In this document: positions 36,975 to 47,100 of the stretch, one piece after another
How positions within the stretch are numbered: the first letter of the stretch is position 1
How the letters are laid out: each line of letters opens with the position of its first letter
DNA from: Sphingomonas cannabina
Lineage (GTDB): Bacteria > Pseudomonadota > Alphaproteobacteria > Sphingomonadales > Sphingomonadaceae
Reading direction: 5' to 3'
Length of the DNA stretch: 64,000 nt
Assembly (NCBI RefSeq): GCF_021391395.1
Contig: NZ_CP090059.1
Location: 372,001-436,000, forward strand
Notes under the pieces: generated by a model
Seen by the model: the letters and a program-made list of their open reading frames with translations, nothing else
Told to the model about the DNA's origin: nothing
Databases searched by the model: none
Translations under genes and position numbers: made by a program

Positions 36975-37646
36975 TTAGTGCTTCTCGGCTTCGACCGCTG
37001 CCGCCTTGTCGACGGTCGGCGCGCCCGGAGCAGGCGCCGCGGCGTTGGCCACATTGGCGGTCTCACCCGCCTCGCCCGTCTTGGTCGCGGCATCGGCCGC
37101 CGCCGGCGCAGCCCCCTCGGCCGGAGCGGCGGGGAGCGGCAGGTTCGAGCCCTGCTGGTTCAGATAGGCGATCACGTTGGCGCGATCGTCGGCATTGCCG
37201 AGGCCGGCGAAGGTCATCTTGGTGCCGTCGGCGAACTTGCGCGGGCTCTTGAGCCACGCGTCCATCTTGTCGAAGTCCCAGGTGCCGCCGACCTTCTTCA
37301 GCGCGTCGGAGAAGGCGAAGCCGCCCTTGCCCTGTGCGATCCCTTCGCCGAGCGTGGCGTAGAGATTCGGCCCGACGCCGTTCGCGCCGCCCTGGTTGAT
37401 CGTGTGGCAGGCCGCGCACTTCTTGAACACCTCGGCGCCCTTCGCCGGATCGGCGGTTGCGAGCCGTGCCGCGATCGGCTTGTCGGCCGCGGCCGCCCCG
37501 CCGCTCTCCTCGACGCCCTCGATGGGATAGCCCATCTTCTCGGGCTTCTCGCCGTGGAATGCCATGCCGCTCACGATCGAGAGCCCCAGCGCGGAAACGC
37601 ATGCAGCCAGCACCCAGCCCGCGATCGTGTTGGTCCGATTGTCCAT
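36975..37646 (-). CDS. Membrane-anchored cytochrome c
   Basis: A 223-residue c-type cytochrome. An N-terminal uncleaved-looking membrane segment (TIAGWVLAACVSALGLSIVSGMAF, shown here in part) anchors it; the haem motif CAACH is in FKKCAACHTINQGG and the axial methionine is in DGTKMTFAGL. It resembles the CycM/cytochrome c552 class that carries electrons to terminal oxidases. The C-terminal 65 residues are an alanine- and proline-rich tail (AAPAEGAAPAAADAATKT) not needed for haem binding. The ATG at 37646 gives a short basic-to-hydrophobic N-terminus. Confidence 0.93.
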   Translation of the reverse strand: MDNRTNTIAGWVLAACVSALGLSIVSGMAFHGEKPEKMGYPIEGVEESGGAAAADKPIAARLATADPAKGAEVFKKCAACHTINQGGANGVGPNLYATLGEGIAQGKGGFAFSDALKKVGGTWDFDKMDAWLKSPRKFADGTKMTFAGLGNADDRANVIAYLNQQGSNLPLPAAPAEGAAPAAADAATKTGEAGETANVANAAAPAPGAPTVDKAAAVEAEKH

Positions 37647-37755
37647 TTGCCCGCCGATGGAAGAACTAGAAAGGTCGTGCTCCTTTAAGGCGCACATTTC
37701 GTCGCGGCAAGCCGCGCTTGCGATGATGAAATGCGACGGCTACGCGCCCGGCATC

Positions 37756-38646
37756 ATGGAGAATTTCGCCGCCCCCGCCCGTCCGATCGTCGCCCGCATG
37801 GCCAAAGCCGCCGCCGCGGACCCTGAGCGTGCGGTCGCTTTCCAGGGCGCGCCGGGCGCCAACAGCCATGTCGCTGCGATGGAAGCCGTGCCGGACGGGC
37901 TGCCGCTCCCCTGCTTCGACTTCTCCGACGCGATCGAGGCGGTGCAGAAGGGCACGGCCGGCTGTGCGATCATCCCGATCGAGAACTCGCTTCACGGCCG
38001 CGTCGCCGACATCCACTTCCTGCTGCCCGAATCGGGGCTGGTGATCGTCGGCGAGCATTTCCTGTCGATCCGCCACGCGCTGCTCGCCAAGGGCCCGCGC
38101 GAGGGGATCCGGGAGGCGATGAGCCACCCCCAGGCGCTCGGCCAGTGCCGTCACTGGCTGCGCGCGCACGGCATCGCGCCGGTCGCCTATCCGGACACCG
38201 CCGGCGCCGCGGCGATGGTGGCGGAGAAGGGCGATCCGACGATCGCCGCGCTCGCGCCGCCGGCCTCGGGCGGGCTCTACGGGCTCGACGTGCTCGAGGA
38301 GGATGTGTCGGACGCCGAGCACAACGTCACGCGCTTCGTGACGCTGGCGCGCGGCTCGCGGCCGCTGGAAGGCGACGGACCGTTCATGACCACCTTCATC
38401 TTCGAGGTGAAGAATGTCCCCGCCGCGCTCTACAAGGCGCTCGGCGGCTTCGCCACCAACGGCGTCAACATGACCAAGCTCGAGAGCTACCAACGCGGCG
38501 CCAGCTTCGCCGCGACCGAATTCTACGCCGACATCGTCGGCCGTCCCGGCGAGCCGGCCGTCGATCGGGCGCTGGAGGAGTTGGGCTTCCACTCCAAGTG
38601 GCTGCGCCTGCTCGGCACCTACGCCCAAGCGCGGCCGCGGCCCTAA
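37756..38646 (+). CDS. pheA: Prephenate dehydratase
   Basis: Converts prephenate to phenylpyruvate in phenylalanine synthesis. The 296-residue monofunctional form has the N-terminal AFQGAPGANSHVAAME, the catalytic NVTRF and a C-terminal ACT domain (ALYKALGGFATNGVNMTKLESY) that binds phenylalanine for feedback inhibition. No chorismate mutase domain is fused, which fits with the separate chorismate mutase at 47802. In-frame ATGs at 37723 and 37726 are alternative starts. Its stop overlaps the convergent nudC stop by 4 bases. Confidence 0.95.
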   Translation: MENFAAPARPIVARMAKAAAADPERAVAFQGAPGANSHVAAMEAVPDGLPLPCFDFSDAIEAVQKGTAGCAIIPIENSLHGRVADIHFLLPESGLVIVGEHFLSIRHALLAKGPREGIREAMSHPQALGQCRHWLRAHGIAPVAYPDTAGAAAMVAEKGDPTIAALAPPASGGLYGLDVLEEDVSDAEHNVTRFVTLARGSRPLEGDGPFMTTFIFEVKNVPAALYKALGGFATNGVNMTKLESYQRGASFAATEFYADIVGRPGEPAVDRALEELGFHSKWLRLLGTYAQARPRP

Positions 38647-39521
38647 TCGCCGAGCCAGGCCGTCAGCAGCGTATGCGCGATCGCGTAGCGGGGCGGGCAG
38701 AGGAAGGGGGCGCTTTCCTCGCCTGCCAACGCTGCGCGGACGTCTTTGCGCGAGACCCACATCGCGTCCTCCAGTTCGTTCGGGTCGATCGTGATCGACG
38801 GATCGTCGGCGAGCGCGATGCAGGCGATCATCAGCGAGCCCGGGAACGGCCAAGGCTGGCTCGCGACATAGCGGACGTCGCGCACGCGCACGCCGGCCTC
38901 CTCGTGTATCTCGCGGGCCACCGCCTCCTCTATCGTCTCGCCAGGCTCCACGAAGCCGGCCAGGGCCGAATAGCGCCGCGCGGGCCAGCTCGGCCCGCGG
39001 CCGACCAGCGCACGGCCGTCGTGCTCGGCGATCATGATGACCACCGGATCGACGCGCGGATAATGTTCCGCGCCGCAGTCAGGGCAGACCCGCGCCCAGC
39101 CGCCGCGGATCAGGCCGGTCCCTGCGCCGCAGACCGAGCAGCGCCGGTGCCGCGCGTGCCAGGAGACGAGATGCCGCGCGGCGGCGAACACCGCCGCTTC
39201 CTCGTCGGGCATGAGCGCCAGCATCCCGAACAGCGCCGGCGAACGGTCCACCGCCGGCGGATCGCTGAGCCGCGTCTCGGCGAAATGGGGGCGGCCGCCC
39301 GCGTCGAGGCCCAGGAACAGCAGCTCCCCATCATCCGCGCGCTCGGCGAGGTTCGACCAGATGAGCTTGCCGTCATCGCCGATCATCGGATCGAAGCTGC
39401 CGTCGAGCTTGAGCAGCCGCGCGCGCCAGTCGCCCGCCGCCGCGTCGAGGGCATCGGCATTCATGCGGACATGGTCGGCGCGGTCGAGCCAGCCGCCGGT
39501 GAAGCCGGGACGCACGCTCAC
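38643..39521 (-). CDS. nudC: NAD(+) diphosphatase / RNA NAD-decapping hydrolase
   Basis: A Nudix hydrolase that cleaves NAD(H) and can remove NAD caps from RNA. It has 292 residues. The four zinc cysteines are in CSVCGAG and CPDCGAEHYPR, the Nudix box reads GFVEPGETIEEAVAREIHEE followed by AG, and the NudC hallmark SQPWPFPGS follows. The GTG at 39521 overlaps the stop of the serine hydrolase in a GTGA and was preferred to an upstream ATG. Last gene of the mutY run. It overlaps pheA tail to tail. Confidence 0.94.
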   Translation of the reverse strand: MSVRPGFTGGWLDRADHVRMNADALDAAAGDWRARLLKLDGSFDPMIGDDGKLIWSNLAERADDGELLFLGLDAGGRPHFAETRLSDPPAVDRSPALFGMLALMPDEEAAVFAAARHLVSWHARHRRCSVCGAGTGLIRGGWARVCPDCGAEHYPRVDPVVIMIAEHDGRALVGRGPSWPARRYSALAGFVEPGETIEEAVAREIHEEAGVRVRDVRYVASQPWPFPGSLMIACIALADDPSITIDPNELEDAMWVSRKDVRAALAGEESAPFLCPPRYAIAHTLLTAWLGD

Positions 39522-40834
39522 GGACGATCGGCGTAGAGCGCCTTCACGACATCGGCGCGGAGCGGCCATTTGTCGGAGGGGAAATAATTGACCATCACCG
39601 TGCCGCGGACCTTGCGCACCGGATCGACCCAGGCGACCGTCCCGGCGGCGCCGCCCCAGCCGTAGGTGCCCTTGCTCGCCCCGCCGGGCACGTCGCGCAG
39701 GTAGACCGAGCCGCCGGCACCATAGCCCTGCTCGGGACTGGCGTCGCCGCCGGTGTTGCCACCGACGCCGCCGAAGGTGACGCCCGGCGGCAGCAGGTTG
39801 GACATGGCGAGCCGCACCGTCTCCGGCTTCATCACGCGCACGCCGTCGACCTCGCCCTCGTTCAGCAGCATTTGCAGGAAACGGTCATAGTCCCGCGCCG
39901 ACATGACCAGGCCCGCGCCGCCATAGGGAAAGCTCGGCTTCTGGAGATAGACCGAGGTCGCCGCCGGATCGATCGGCACGCGGTTGTCGCCGACCCAGGC
40001 ATAGTTGCTGGCGAGCCGGCCGACGTCCGCGGCGGGCACCTGCCAGAAGGTCGAGGTCATCTTCAGCGGACCGAGGATCCGCTTCTGCACGAAGGCGTCG
40101 AACGTCATGCCGCTCGCCTTCTCGATCACCGCCCCCATCACGTCGAGGGCGATCGAATAGCTCCATTCGGTGCCGGGATCGGCAATCAGCGGCAGGCTGG
40201 CGACGCGGTTGGCGAATTCCTGGAGGCTCGCCGGACGCGCCTTGCGCGCCTCGGTCTCGGTCCTAATGTCGACCTGTCCCGGAACGATGCCGAGCCGGTT
40301 GTATTCCTCCAGCAGCGGCCCCTTGGTGACGATGGTGTAGCCGAGCCCGGCGGTATGGGTCAGCAGGTGGCGGATCGTGATCGGCCGCGCCGCCGGCCGC
40401 GCGGCGAGGCTGTTGGCGGGGTCGGTCAGCACCTTCATGTCCTTGAAGGCGGGGATGAAGTCGCTGATCGGCTGGTCGAGCGACATCCGGCCGTCCTCGA
40501 TCAGCATCATCGCCGCCATCGCGGTGATCGGCTTGGTCATCGAATAGACCCGCCACAGGCTGTCGGGACCGGCCGGTTCCGACCCCGGCTCGGCAGCGAT
40601 GGTGCCGGCGACGAGGAAGGTCGGCGGCGCGCTGCCCTCGCCGATCGCGACGACGATGCCGTTGGTCTTGCCCTCGGCGACATAGCGGTCGACCAGAGTC
40701 TTGAGGGCAGGGTAGCGGCCGATCGACGCCTGAACCGCCGGAGCCGGCGCCGGCGCGGGCTGCGCCTGCCGGGCCCATGCGGATGCCGTCACGCTGCCCG
40801 CCAGCAGGATCGCCGCCGCCAATCTCATCCCCAT
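39518..40834 (-). CDS. Beta-lactamase family serine hydrolase (class C type)
   Basis: A 438-residue exported serine hydrolase with a signal peptide (RLAAAILLAGSVTASAWA). The SxxK motif is in VYSMTKPITAM, the tyrosine motif in EWSYSIALDVMG, and the third motif corresponds to GWGGAAGTV. This group includes esterases and peptidases (EstB-like) as well as AmpC; nothing shows true beta-lactamase activity. The ATG at 40834 has GGGAG 6 bases upstream; a second ATG at 40828 overlaps the mutY stop as ATGA. Translationally linked to mutY and nudC. Confidence 0.9.
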   Translation of the reverse strand: MGMRLAAAILLAGSVTASAWARQAQPAPAPAPAVQASIGRYPALKTLVDRYVAEGKTNGIVVAIGEGSAPPTFLVAGTIAAEPGSEPAGPDSLWRVYSMTKPITAMAAMMLIEDGRMSLDQPISDFIPAFKDMKVLTDPANSLAARPAARPITIRHLLTHTAGLGYTIVTKGPLLEEYNRLGIVPGQVDIRTETEARKARPASLQEFANRVASLPLIADPGTEWSYSIALDVMGAVIEKASGMTFDAFVQKRILGPLKMTSTFWQVPAADVGRLASNYAWVGDNRVPIDPAATSVYLQKPSFPYGGAGLVMSARDYDRFLQMLLNEGEVDGVRVMKPETVRLAMSNLLPPGVTFGGVGGNTGGDASPEQGYGAGGSVYLRDVPGGASKGTYGWGGAAGTVAWVDPVRKVRGTVMVNYFPSDKWPLRADVVKALYADRP

Positions 40835-41853
40835 CGCTCTCTCCCGAACAGTTGCGCCGCGCGGGCGAACAGCGTCGGCAAACCCGCCGCGCCAAGATCG
40901 GTGATCGGCCACCATTCACCCTCCGCGTGCACTTCCTGCGCCGCGATCGAGGCGGCCGCAAGCCGGCATTCGAGCCGAAAATGGGTGAAGACGTGCGTGA
41001 CCTCGTCCTCGAGCAGCTGCCAGCCCGCCGTGGCAGGGGCGCCGGCGAGGCCCGGCGGCGCTTCCGCCCAGTCGCCGGTCGGCAGCGCGCGCATCCCGCC
41101 GAGCAACCCCTTCGGCGGACGGCGCACGAGCAGGACGCGGCCATCGCGCTCGAGCCAGAAGATCGTGCCGTGACGGGTCGGCCGCGCCTTCTTCGCCGCC
41201 CGGGCCGGAAACGCCTCGGGGGTGCCGCTCGCGAATCCCCGGCATTCGGTGCGAAGCGGGCACAGCAGGCAGCGCGGGCCGCGCGGCGTGCAGACGGTCG
41301 CGCCGAGGTCCATCATCGCCTGGGCGAAATCGCCGGCGCGCAGGTCCGGCGTGATGCGCTCGGCATGCGCCGGCACGTCCGCCTTGTCCGCCAGCGCGAA
41401 CAGCCGCGCGACCACGCGCGCGACATTGGCGTCGATCGCCACCGCCCGCCGGCCGAAGGCGATCGCCGCGACCGCGGCGGCGGTATAGTCGCCGATGCCG
41501 GGAAGCTGCCTGAGCTCGGCCTCGGTCGTCGGGAAGCCGCCCCGCGCCGCCACCGCGCGGGCGCAGGCGACGAGGTTGCGCGCGCGGGCATAATAGCCGA
41601 GCCCGGCCCAGGCCCCCATCACCTCCTCCTCCGACGCCGCGGCGAGGCTGGCGAAGTCCGGCCAGCGGGCGATCCACGCCGCGAATCGCGGCGTCACCGC
41701 GGCGACGGTGGTCTGCTGCAGCATCACCTCCGACAGCCACACGCGATAGGGATTGGCGGCGTTGCTCCCCGGCGGCGCGCGCCAGGGGAGCACGCGGGCG
41801 TTGGCATCGTACCAGGCGAGCAGCAGGTCGGAGATGGAAGGCTTTGCGGACAC
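40825..41853 (-). CDS. mutY: A/G-specific adenine glycosylase
   Basis: Removes adenine mispaired with 8-oxoguanine. It has 342 residues. The catalytic glutamate is in LSEVMLQQTTVA (Glu42), the helix-hairpin-helix in LPGIGDYTAAAVAAIAFG, the conserved aspartate in AIDANVARV, and the iron-sulfur cysteines in the CTPRGPRCLLCPLRTEC spacing (6, 2, 5). A C-terminal Nudix-like domain (about 225-342) recognises 8-oxoguanine. The GTG at 41853 was chosen because the frame further upstream is antisense to dciA. Start codons of the divergent mutY and dciA are separated by fewer than 30 bases. Confidence 0.95.
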   Translation of the reverse strand: MSAKPSISDLLLAWYDANARVLPWRAPPGSNAANPYRVWLSEVMLQQTTVAAVTPRFAAWIARWPDFASLAAASEEEVMGAWAGLGYYARARNLVACARAVAARGGFPTTEAELRQLPGIGDYTAAAVAAIAFGRRAVAIDANVARVVARLFALADKADVPAHAERITPDLRAGDFAQAMMDLGATVCTPRGPRCLLCPLRTECRGFASGTPEAFPARAAKKARPTRHGTIFWLERDGRVLLVRRPPKGLLGGMRALPTGDWAEAPPGLAGAPATAGWQLLEDEVTHVFTHFRLECRLAAASIAAQEVHAEGEWWPITDLGAAGLPTLFARAAQLFGRERWG

Positions 41854-41880
41854 CCGCGCCCTATGGCATGGGTGAGCGCG

Positions 41881-42387
41881 ATGCCGAAGCCCGACGCCCC
41901 CGAACCGCAGCGCGCGAATCGCGTCCGCAAGGTGAGCGAGCTGCTCCCCGACGTGGGCCGCGCCGCCTTCCGCCGCTTCGGCTTCGTGCAATCCTCGGTG
42001 ATCAGCCGCTGGGCCGAGATCGTCGGCGAGAAATACGCCCGCGTCTCCGCGCCCGATTCAATCCGCTTCCCGATGGGCGAGCGCGCCAACGGCACGCTGA
42101 CGCTCACCGTCGCGGGACCGCACGCGACGATGATGCAGCACATCGGCCCGGAGATCATCGAGCGGGTCAACCGCTTCTTCGGCTATGCCGCGGTCGGCCG
42201 CATCGTCATCCGCCAGGGCGAGATCAAGCGGCCGCAGCGTGTCGCCCCGCCCGCCGTCCGACCGGTTCCGGTCGAGCTCGGCGACAGCCTGCGCACCATC
42301 GCCGACCCCGAGCTCAAGGCCGTCCTCGAAGGGCTCGCCGCCGGCGTCGGCGCCGGCCCCATTCCCAAGATCGGCAAGATCAACTGA
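41881..42387 (+). CDS. dciA: DUF721 protein (DciA-like)
   Basis: A 168-residue protein of the DUF721 family, the group of DciA, which loads or manages the replicative helicase DnaB in most bacteria. The family core is in LLPDVGRAAFRRFGF, VISRWAEIVGEKYARVSAPDSI and GTLTLTVAGPHATMMQHIGPEI. ATG at 41863 and GTG at 41872 are other in-frame starts. Its TGA overlaps the next ATG by one base (TGATG). The order DUF721, thioredoxin-fold protein, smc is common in alphaproteobacteria. Confidence 0.87.
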   Translation: MPKPDAPEPQRANRVRKVSELLPDVGRAAFRRFGFVQSSVISRWAEIVGEKYARVSAPDSIRFPMGERANGTLTLTVAGPHATMMQHIGPEIIERVNRFFGYAAVGRIVIRQGEIKRPQRVAPPAVRPVPVELGDSLRTIADPELKAVLEGLAAGVGAGPIPKIGKIN

Positions 42388-43064
42388 TGCGCATCCTCCT
42401 CGCGCTCCTGTTCGGCGCGCTCCTCACTGCCGCGGCGTCCCCCCAGGCGCGCGATTGGCGCACCAACGTCGGCGTCGCGCCGGCGACGGGCGGCTTCACC
42501 GTCGGCAATCCCGCGGCCAAGGTGGTGCTGGTCGAGTATCTGAGCTTCACCTGCCCCCATTGCGCGCATTTCGCCGCCGAATCGAAGGCGGTGCTGCACG
42601 ACCGCATGGTGCGCGACGGCACCGTCCGGGTCGAGACGCGCAGCGCCGCGCGCGATCCGTTCGACCTCGCCGCCTGGGTGGTGGCGCGCTGCGGCGGGCC
42701 GCGCCGCTTCGCCGGCCTCAGCAGCGCGATCTTCGCGGCGCAGGACGACTGGATGAAGAAGGGCGAGGCCTATGTCCAAGCCAATCTCGCCGCGGTGAAG
42801 GCGATGCCGCAGGCGGCGCAGCTCCGGGCGGTCGCCGACAACAGCGGCCTCAGCGCGATCGGCGCGCGGCACGGGGTGACGCCGGCCGCGCTCACGGCCT
42901 GCCTCAAGGGCGACGCCACGTTGAGCCCGATCCTCAAGATGACCGAGGCCGCCTTCGCCAAGATCAACGGCACGCCCGGCTTCGAGATCAACGGCACGCT
43001 CGCCGCCAATACCTTCGACTGGGCGACGCTGGAGCCCAAGCTCCGCGCCGCCGGCGCCCGATAG
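42387..43064 (+). CDS. DsbA-like thioredoxin-fold protein
   Basis: A 225-residue exported oxidoreductase. It has a short signal peptide (MRILLALLFGALLTAAASPQA) and the active-site motif CPHC in LSFTCPHCAHFAAESK. A cis-proline loop GTPGFEING and a helical insertion complete the DsbA/thioredoxin pattern. It probably forms or moves disulfide bonds in the periplasm. Start overlaps the dciA stop by one base. The following gene is a paralogue, so the two arose perhaps by duplication. Confidence 0.9.
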   Translation: MRILLALLFGALLTAAASPQARDWRTNVGVAPATGGFTVGNPAAKVVLVEYLSFTCPHCAHFAAESKAVLHDRMVRDGTVRVETRSAARDPFDLAAWVVARCGGPRRFAGLSSAIFAAQDDWMKKGEAYVQANLAAVKAMPQAAQLRAVADNSGLSAIGARHGVTPAALTACLKGDATLSPILKMTEAAFAKINGTPGFEINGTLAANTFDWATLEPKLRAAGAR

Positions 43065-43086
43065 ACCCCCAGGAGAGAGTCAAGGA

Positions 43087-43833
43087 ATGCGTAACCTCCT
43101 CGCCCTCACCGCGCTGATCGCCCTCGCCGGATGCGGCGGCGGCGGATCGACCGGCGCCAACGGCACCACCGAGGCGCCGCCGGTCGCCGGCGCGGCGCCG
43201 CCCGCCGGCAAGCAATGGACCGACGTCGTCGAGAAGACCGAGCAGGGCTATCGCCTGGGCAATCCCAATGCGCCGCTCAAGCTGGTCGAGTACGGCTCCC
43301 GCACCTGCCCGACCTGCGGCATCTTCGGGCGCGAGGGGATGCAGCCGCTCGAGCAGAAATATGTCTCGACCGGCAAGGTCAGCTACGAGTTCCGCGAGTT
43401 CCTGGTCCATGGCGCCCCCGACCTCGCCGCCAGCCTGCTCGGCACCTGCGTCGGCACCGAGCCGTTCTTCGTCATCCTCGAGCAGATGTACCAGAACCAG
43501 CTGAGCTACCTCGAGCCGCTCGAGGCGGCGAGCAAGGATCAGGCGTTCACCGCCAGCCTCCAGGGCAAGTCGCCGGGCCAGGTCTCGACCGCCTGGGCGG
43601 AGAAGCTGGGCCTCATCGACTTCTTCAAGCAGCGCGGCGTGCCCGAGGCGAAGGCGCGCGCCTGCCTCACCGACCAGAAGGCGATCGATGCGCTGGCCAA
43701 GGTCACCAACGACGCCGGCGCCAGCGGGCTGGTGACCGGCACGCCGACCTTCATCCTCAACGACAAGCCGGTCGAGGGCGTGGTGTCCTGGTCGCAGCTC
43801 GAGCCGGCGCTGCGCAACGCCGGGGCGCGGTAG
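43087..43833 (+). CDS. DsbA-family lipoprotein
   Basis: A 248-residue periplasmic thioredoxin-fold protein. The N-terminus is a lipoprotein signal (LIALAGC, then a glycine-rich spacer), the active site is CPTC in GSRTCPTCGIFGREGM, and the cis-proline loop is GTPTFILND. It is a paralogue of the gene just upstream but is membrane-anchored by lipid, with a different CxxC dipeptide. AGGAGAG lies about 10 bases before the ATG. The pair may work on different substrates or as oxidant and isomerase; this is inference. Confidence 0.9.
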   Translation: MRNLLALTALIALAGCGGGGSTGANGTTEAPPVAGAAPPAGKQWTDVVEKTEQGYRLGNPNAPLKLVEYGSRTCPTCGIFGREGMQPLEQKYVSTGKVSYEFREFLVHGAPDLAASLLGTCVGTEPFFVILEQMYQNQLSYLEPLEAASKDQAFTASLQGKSPGQVSTAWAEKLGLIDFFKQRGVPEAKARACLTDQKAIDALAKVTNDAGASGLVTGTPTFILNDKPVEGVVSWSQLEPALRNAGAR

Positions 43834-43849
43834 AGCGGGTGTCCTACTG

Positions 43850-43984
43850 TCCCTCTCCCTTTGGGAGAGGGAAGGAGCAGCGAAGCTGCGGGAGGGTGAG
43901 GGTGACTGCGGCGGGCGTGGTCGCCCTCACCCTCCCACCCGGCTACGCCGGGCGGGCCCCTCCCTCTCCCAAAAGGAGAGGGGA
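43850..43984. repeat. Palindromic element, family G (paired arms)
   Basis: The left arm is CCCTCTCCCTTTGGGAGAGG, followed by AAGGAGCAGCGAAGCTGCGG and GAGGGTGAGGG. The right half inverts this and ends CCCTCTCCCAAAAGGAGAGG. The outer arms relate it to the element inserted within hrpB at 50649-50748. Confidence 0.85.
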
Positions 43985-44159
43985 AATGCAGCTCAAACAA
44001 ATCGCTTCCCTAATAGGATTTGCTTTGCTTGACTTGCATCGGGGCTGCCGCCGCACAGCCCCGGGGGACAAGTGGAGCAAAGTGAACGAATGAAGCGCGA
44101 CTCCCTTCCCCTTGGCGCCGGTCGCGCGGCCCGTCCGAACCTCGGCCGGTCCTAGCGCC
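43985..44159 (+). other. Leader region of smc
   Basis: This 175-base gap between the family G element and smc carries a less GC-rich stretch (about 43990-44035, including CTTGACTTGCATC) and a hairpin of GGGGCTG and CAGCCCC near 44041-44061. The TTGACT could be a -35 element of an smc promoter, but no convincing -10 follows. A 35-codon frame at 43986-44093 lacks any family resemblance and is not called. Confidence 0.4.
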
Positions 44160-47100
44160 ATGCGGATCAAGCGGCTCAGGCTGACCGGCTTCAAGAGCTT
44201 CGTCGACCCGGCGGACCTCCGGATCGAGCCCGGGCTGACCGGCGTGGTCGGTCCCAACGGCTGCGGCAAGTCCAACCTGCTCGAGGCGCTGCGCTGGGTG
44301 ATGGGCGAGACCAGCGCCAAGTCGATGCGCGGCGCCGGCATGGAGGACGTGATCTTCGCCGGCACCGCCAGCCGGCCGCCGCGCGACTTCGCCGAAGTGT
44401 CGATCCTTGCCGATGAGGTGGCAGGTGAGGGGGGCGAAGGCGACGGCGAGTTGGAGGTGGTGCGGCGGATCGAGCGCGGCGCCGGCTCCGCCTATCGCAT
44501 CAACGGCCGCGACGTGCGCGCCAAGGACGTCGCGCTCGCCTTCGCCGACGCCGCGACCGGCGCGCATTCGCCGGCGCTGGTGAGCCAGGGCCGGATCGGC
44601 GCGATCATCCAGGCCAAGCCCGCCGAGCGCCGCGCGATGCTGGAGGAGGCGGCGGGCATCGCCGGCCTGCACGTCCGCCGCAAGGACGCCGAGCAGAAGC
44701 TGCGCGCGACCGAGACCAACCTCGCCCGGCTCGACGAGGTGATCTCCGACCAGGAGGCGCGCGCCGCCGCGCTGAAGCGCCAGGCGCGGCAGGCGGAGCG
44801 CTACCGCACCCTCTCCGCCACCATCCGCGTCGCCGAGGCGCGGATGATCTTCGCGCGCTGGCGCGATGCCGCCGCCGCCGCCGATGCCGCCAAGGCCGAG
44901 GCCGCCGCCGCCGAGGCGCTGGTCGCCGAGCGCGGCGAGGCGTCGCGCATGGCCGAGGCAGCGCAGGCCAAGGCGACCGAGCTGCTGGTGGTGGCGCGCT
45001 CCGCGGCGCTGGCCGCGCGCGACCAGGCGAGCGAGGCGGGGCACAAGCTCGCCGGGCTGCGCGCCGAACGCGACAGCGCCGAGCGGCGGCTGGTCGAGCT
45101 GCAGGACACGGCGAGACGCCTGGTCGACGACCGCGCGCGCGAGGGGGCGCTGGCGCATGACGCCGCCGAGGCGCTCGAGCGGCTGGGGGAGGAAAGCAAG
45201 GCGCTCGAGGCGCGCATCGCCGAAGGCACGGACCGCCTGCCGGCGCTGGAGGCCGCGCTCGCCGAAGCCGAGCGCGGCGCGCGCGATGCCGAGGTGGCGC
45301 TGGCGCAGGCATTGGCCGAGCAGGCGGCCGAGGCGGCGGACGCCAGGGTCGCCGACGCCGCGCTCGCCGCCGCACGCCAGCGGCGCGACCGTTCGCAGCG
45401 CGACAAGGCCGCGCTGGCGGCGGAGACGGCGCGGCTCGCCGATCCCGAGCCGCTCAAGGCCGAGCGCAAGCGCGCCGCCGAGGAGCGCGCGAAGTGCCAG
45501 CGCCATGCCGAGCAGGCGCGCACCGCGCTCGCCCGCGCCGACGCCGAGGAGCGCGGTGCGATTGCCGGGCGCGATCATGCGCAGAATGCCCGCGCCGAGG
45601 CGCATGCCGAGCTCGCCGCGCTCGACAGCGAGGCGGCGGCGCTGGCCAAGGCGACGCGGACGACAGGCGGGGACAAGCTGCTCGACCAGCTCCGCCCCGA
45701 TCCGGGCTATGAGCGCGCGCTGGCGGCGGCGCTGGGCGACGATCTCGAGGCCGGGCTCGATGCCAAGGCCGATCGCTACTGGGCGGGCGCCGAGCCGCTG
45801 CCCGACGATCCGGTGGCGGCGAGTCCGCTCGCCGATCACGTCAAGGCTCCCGCGGCGCTGGCGCGGCGGCTGCGGCAGATCCTGGTGGTGGAGAGCGACG
45901 ACGGCCGGCCGCTCGCCGTCGGCCAGCGGCTGGTGACGCTGGCCGGGGTGCTGCGGCGCTGGGACGGCTATGTCGCGCGCCAGGGCGGCGCGGCGGCGGC
46001 CGAGCGGCTGCAGCGGCTCAACCGCCTGCGCGCGATCGAGGCGGCGCGGCCGGCGGCGGTGCGCGCGGTCGAGACTGCTGACGCCGAGCTCGCCCGGATC
46101 GACGCCACCATCGCCGAGGCGCGCCGCGCCGCCGCCGACGCCCGGCGGCTGCTCGATTCGGCCGAAGCCGGCGCGCGCGAGGCCGCTCGCGGCGAGGACC
46201 GCGCCACCGCCGCGCTCGAACGCGCCGAGGCGCAGCGCGCCGATCTCGATGCACGGCGCCAGCGGGTCGAGGCCGAGGGTGCCGAGGCCGAAGCCGAATT
46301 CGCCCGCGCCGAAGCTGCGATCGCCGCGCTCCCCGATGGCGCCGCCACCCGCGCACGCGTCGCCGCGCTGACCGGCGATGCCGAGGCTGCGCGCGCGGCG
46401 GTCGCCACCGCTCGCGCCGAGCGGGCGGCGCACGACCGCGCCGTCTCCGACGCGCGCGCGCGCCTCGCCGCCGCGGCGGCCGAGGCGAAGGGCTGGAAAT
46501 CACGCGCCGGCGAGGCCGCGCGCCGCATCGCCGAGATGGGCACGCGCGAGGCGAGCCTGGCGGAGGAGATCGCGGCGCTGTCCACCCGCCCCGCCGCGCT
46601 CGCCAGGGAGATCGCGCGGGTCGAGGCCGGCCATGCCGAGCTGCGCGCCGCCGCGGACCGGGCGCTCGAAGGCGAGCGCGCGGCCGAGGCCGAGGTCCGC
46701 GCGCAGGAGGCCGCCGCCCGCGTCATCGCCGAGGCCCTGGCGGAAGCGCGCGAGGCCCGTGCCGGCGCGGTGGCGCGCGCGGAGAACCAGGAAGCGCGGC
46801 GGGTCGAGATGGGACGCCTCTCGGGCGAGCGTTTCGAATGCCCGCCACCGCTGCTGCCGCAGCGTATCGAGTTCGCCGAGGCCGATGTCGGCGCGCCCGT
46901 CGACGAATCCGCCCGCCACGAGCGGCTGCTCGCCGAGCGCGAGCGGATCGGGCCGGTCAATCTCGTCGCCGAGAGCGAGCTCGCCGAGCTGGAGGCCGCC
47001 AGCACCACCAACGCCGCCGAGCGCGACGAGCTGATCCAGGCGGTCCATCGCCTGCGCGGCTCGATCGGCACCCTGAACCGCGAGGGGCGGCAGCGGCTGC

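Noticed and set aside
39518..40834. Calling the class C type hydrolase (and the one at 59251) an antibiotic beta-lactamase
   Set aside because: The motifs are shared by esterases and peptidases of the same superfamily, and no ampR-like partner lies nearby.
43986..44093. Small frame of 35 codons upstream of smc
   Set aside because: No recognisable family, no clear ribosome site, and it crosses a hairpin; it is more likely a leader region.
44010..46433. Long minus-strand frame of about 800 codons through smc
   Set aside because: Produced by the GC-rich alanine/arginine coiled-coil coding of smc; it has no domain of its own.
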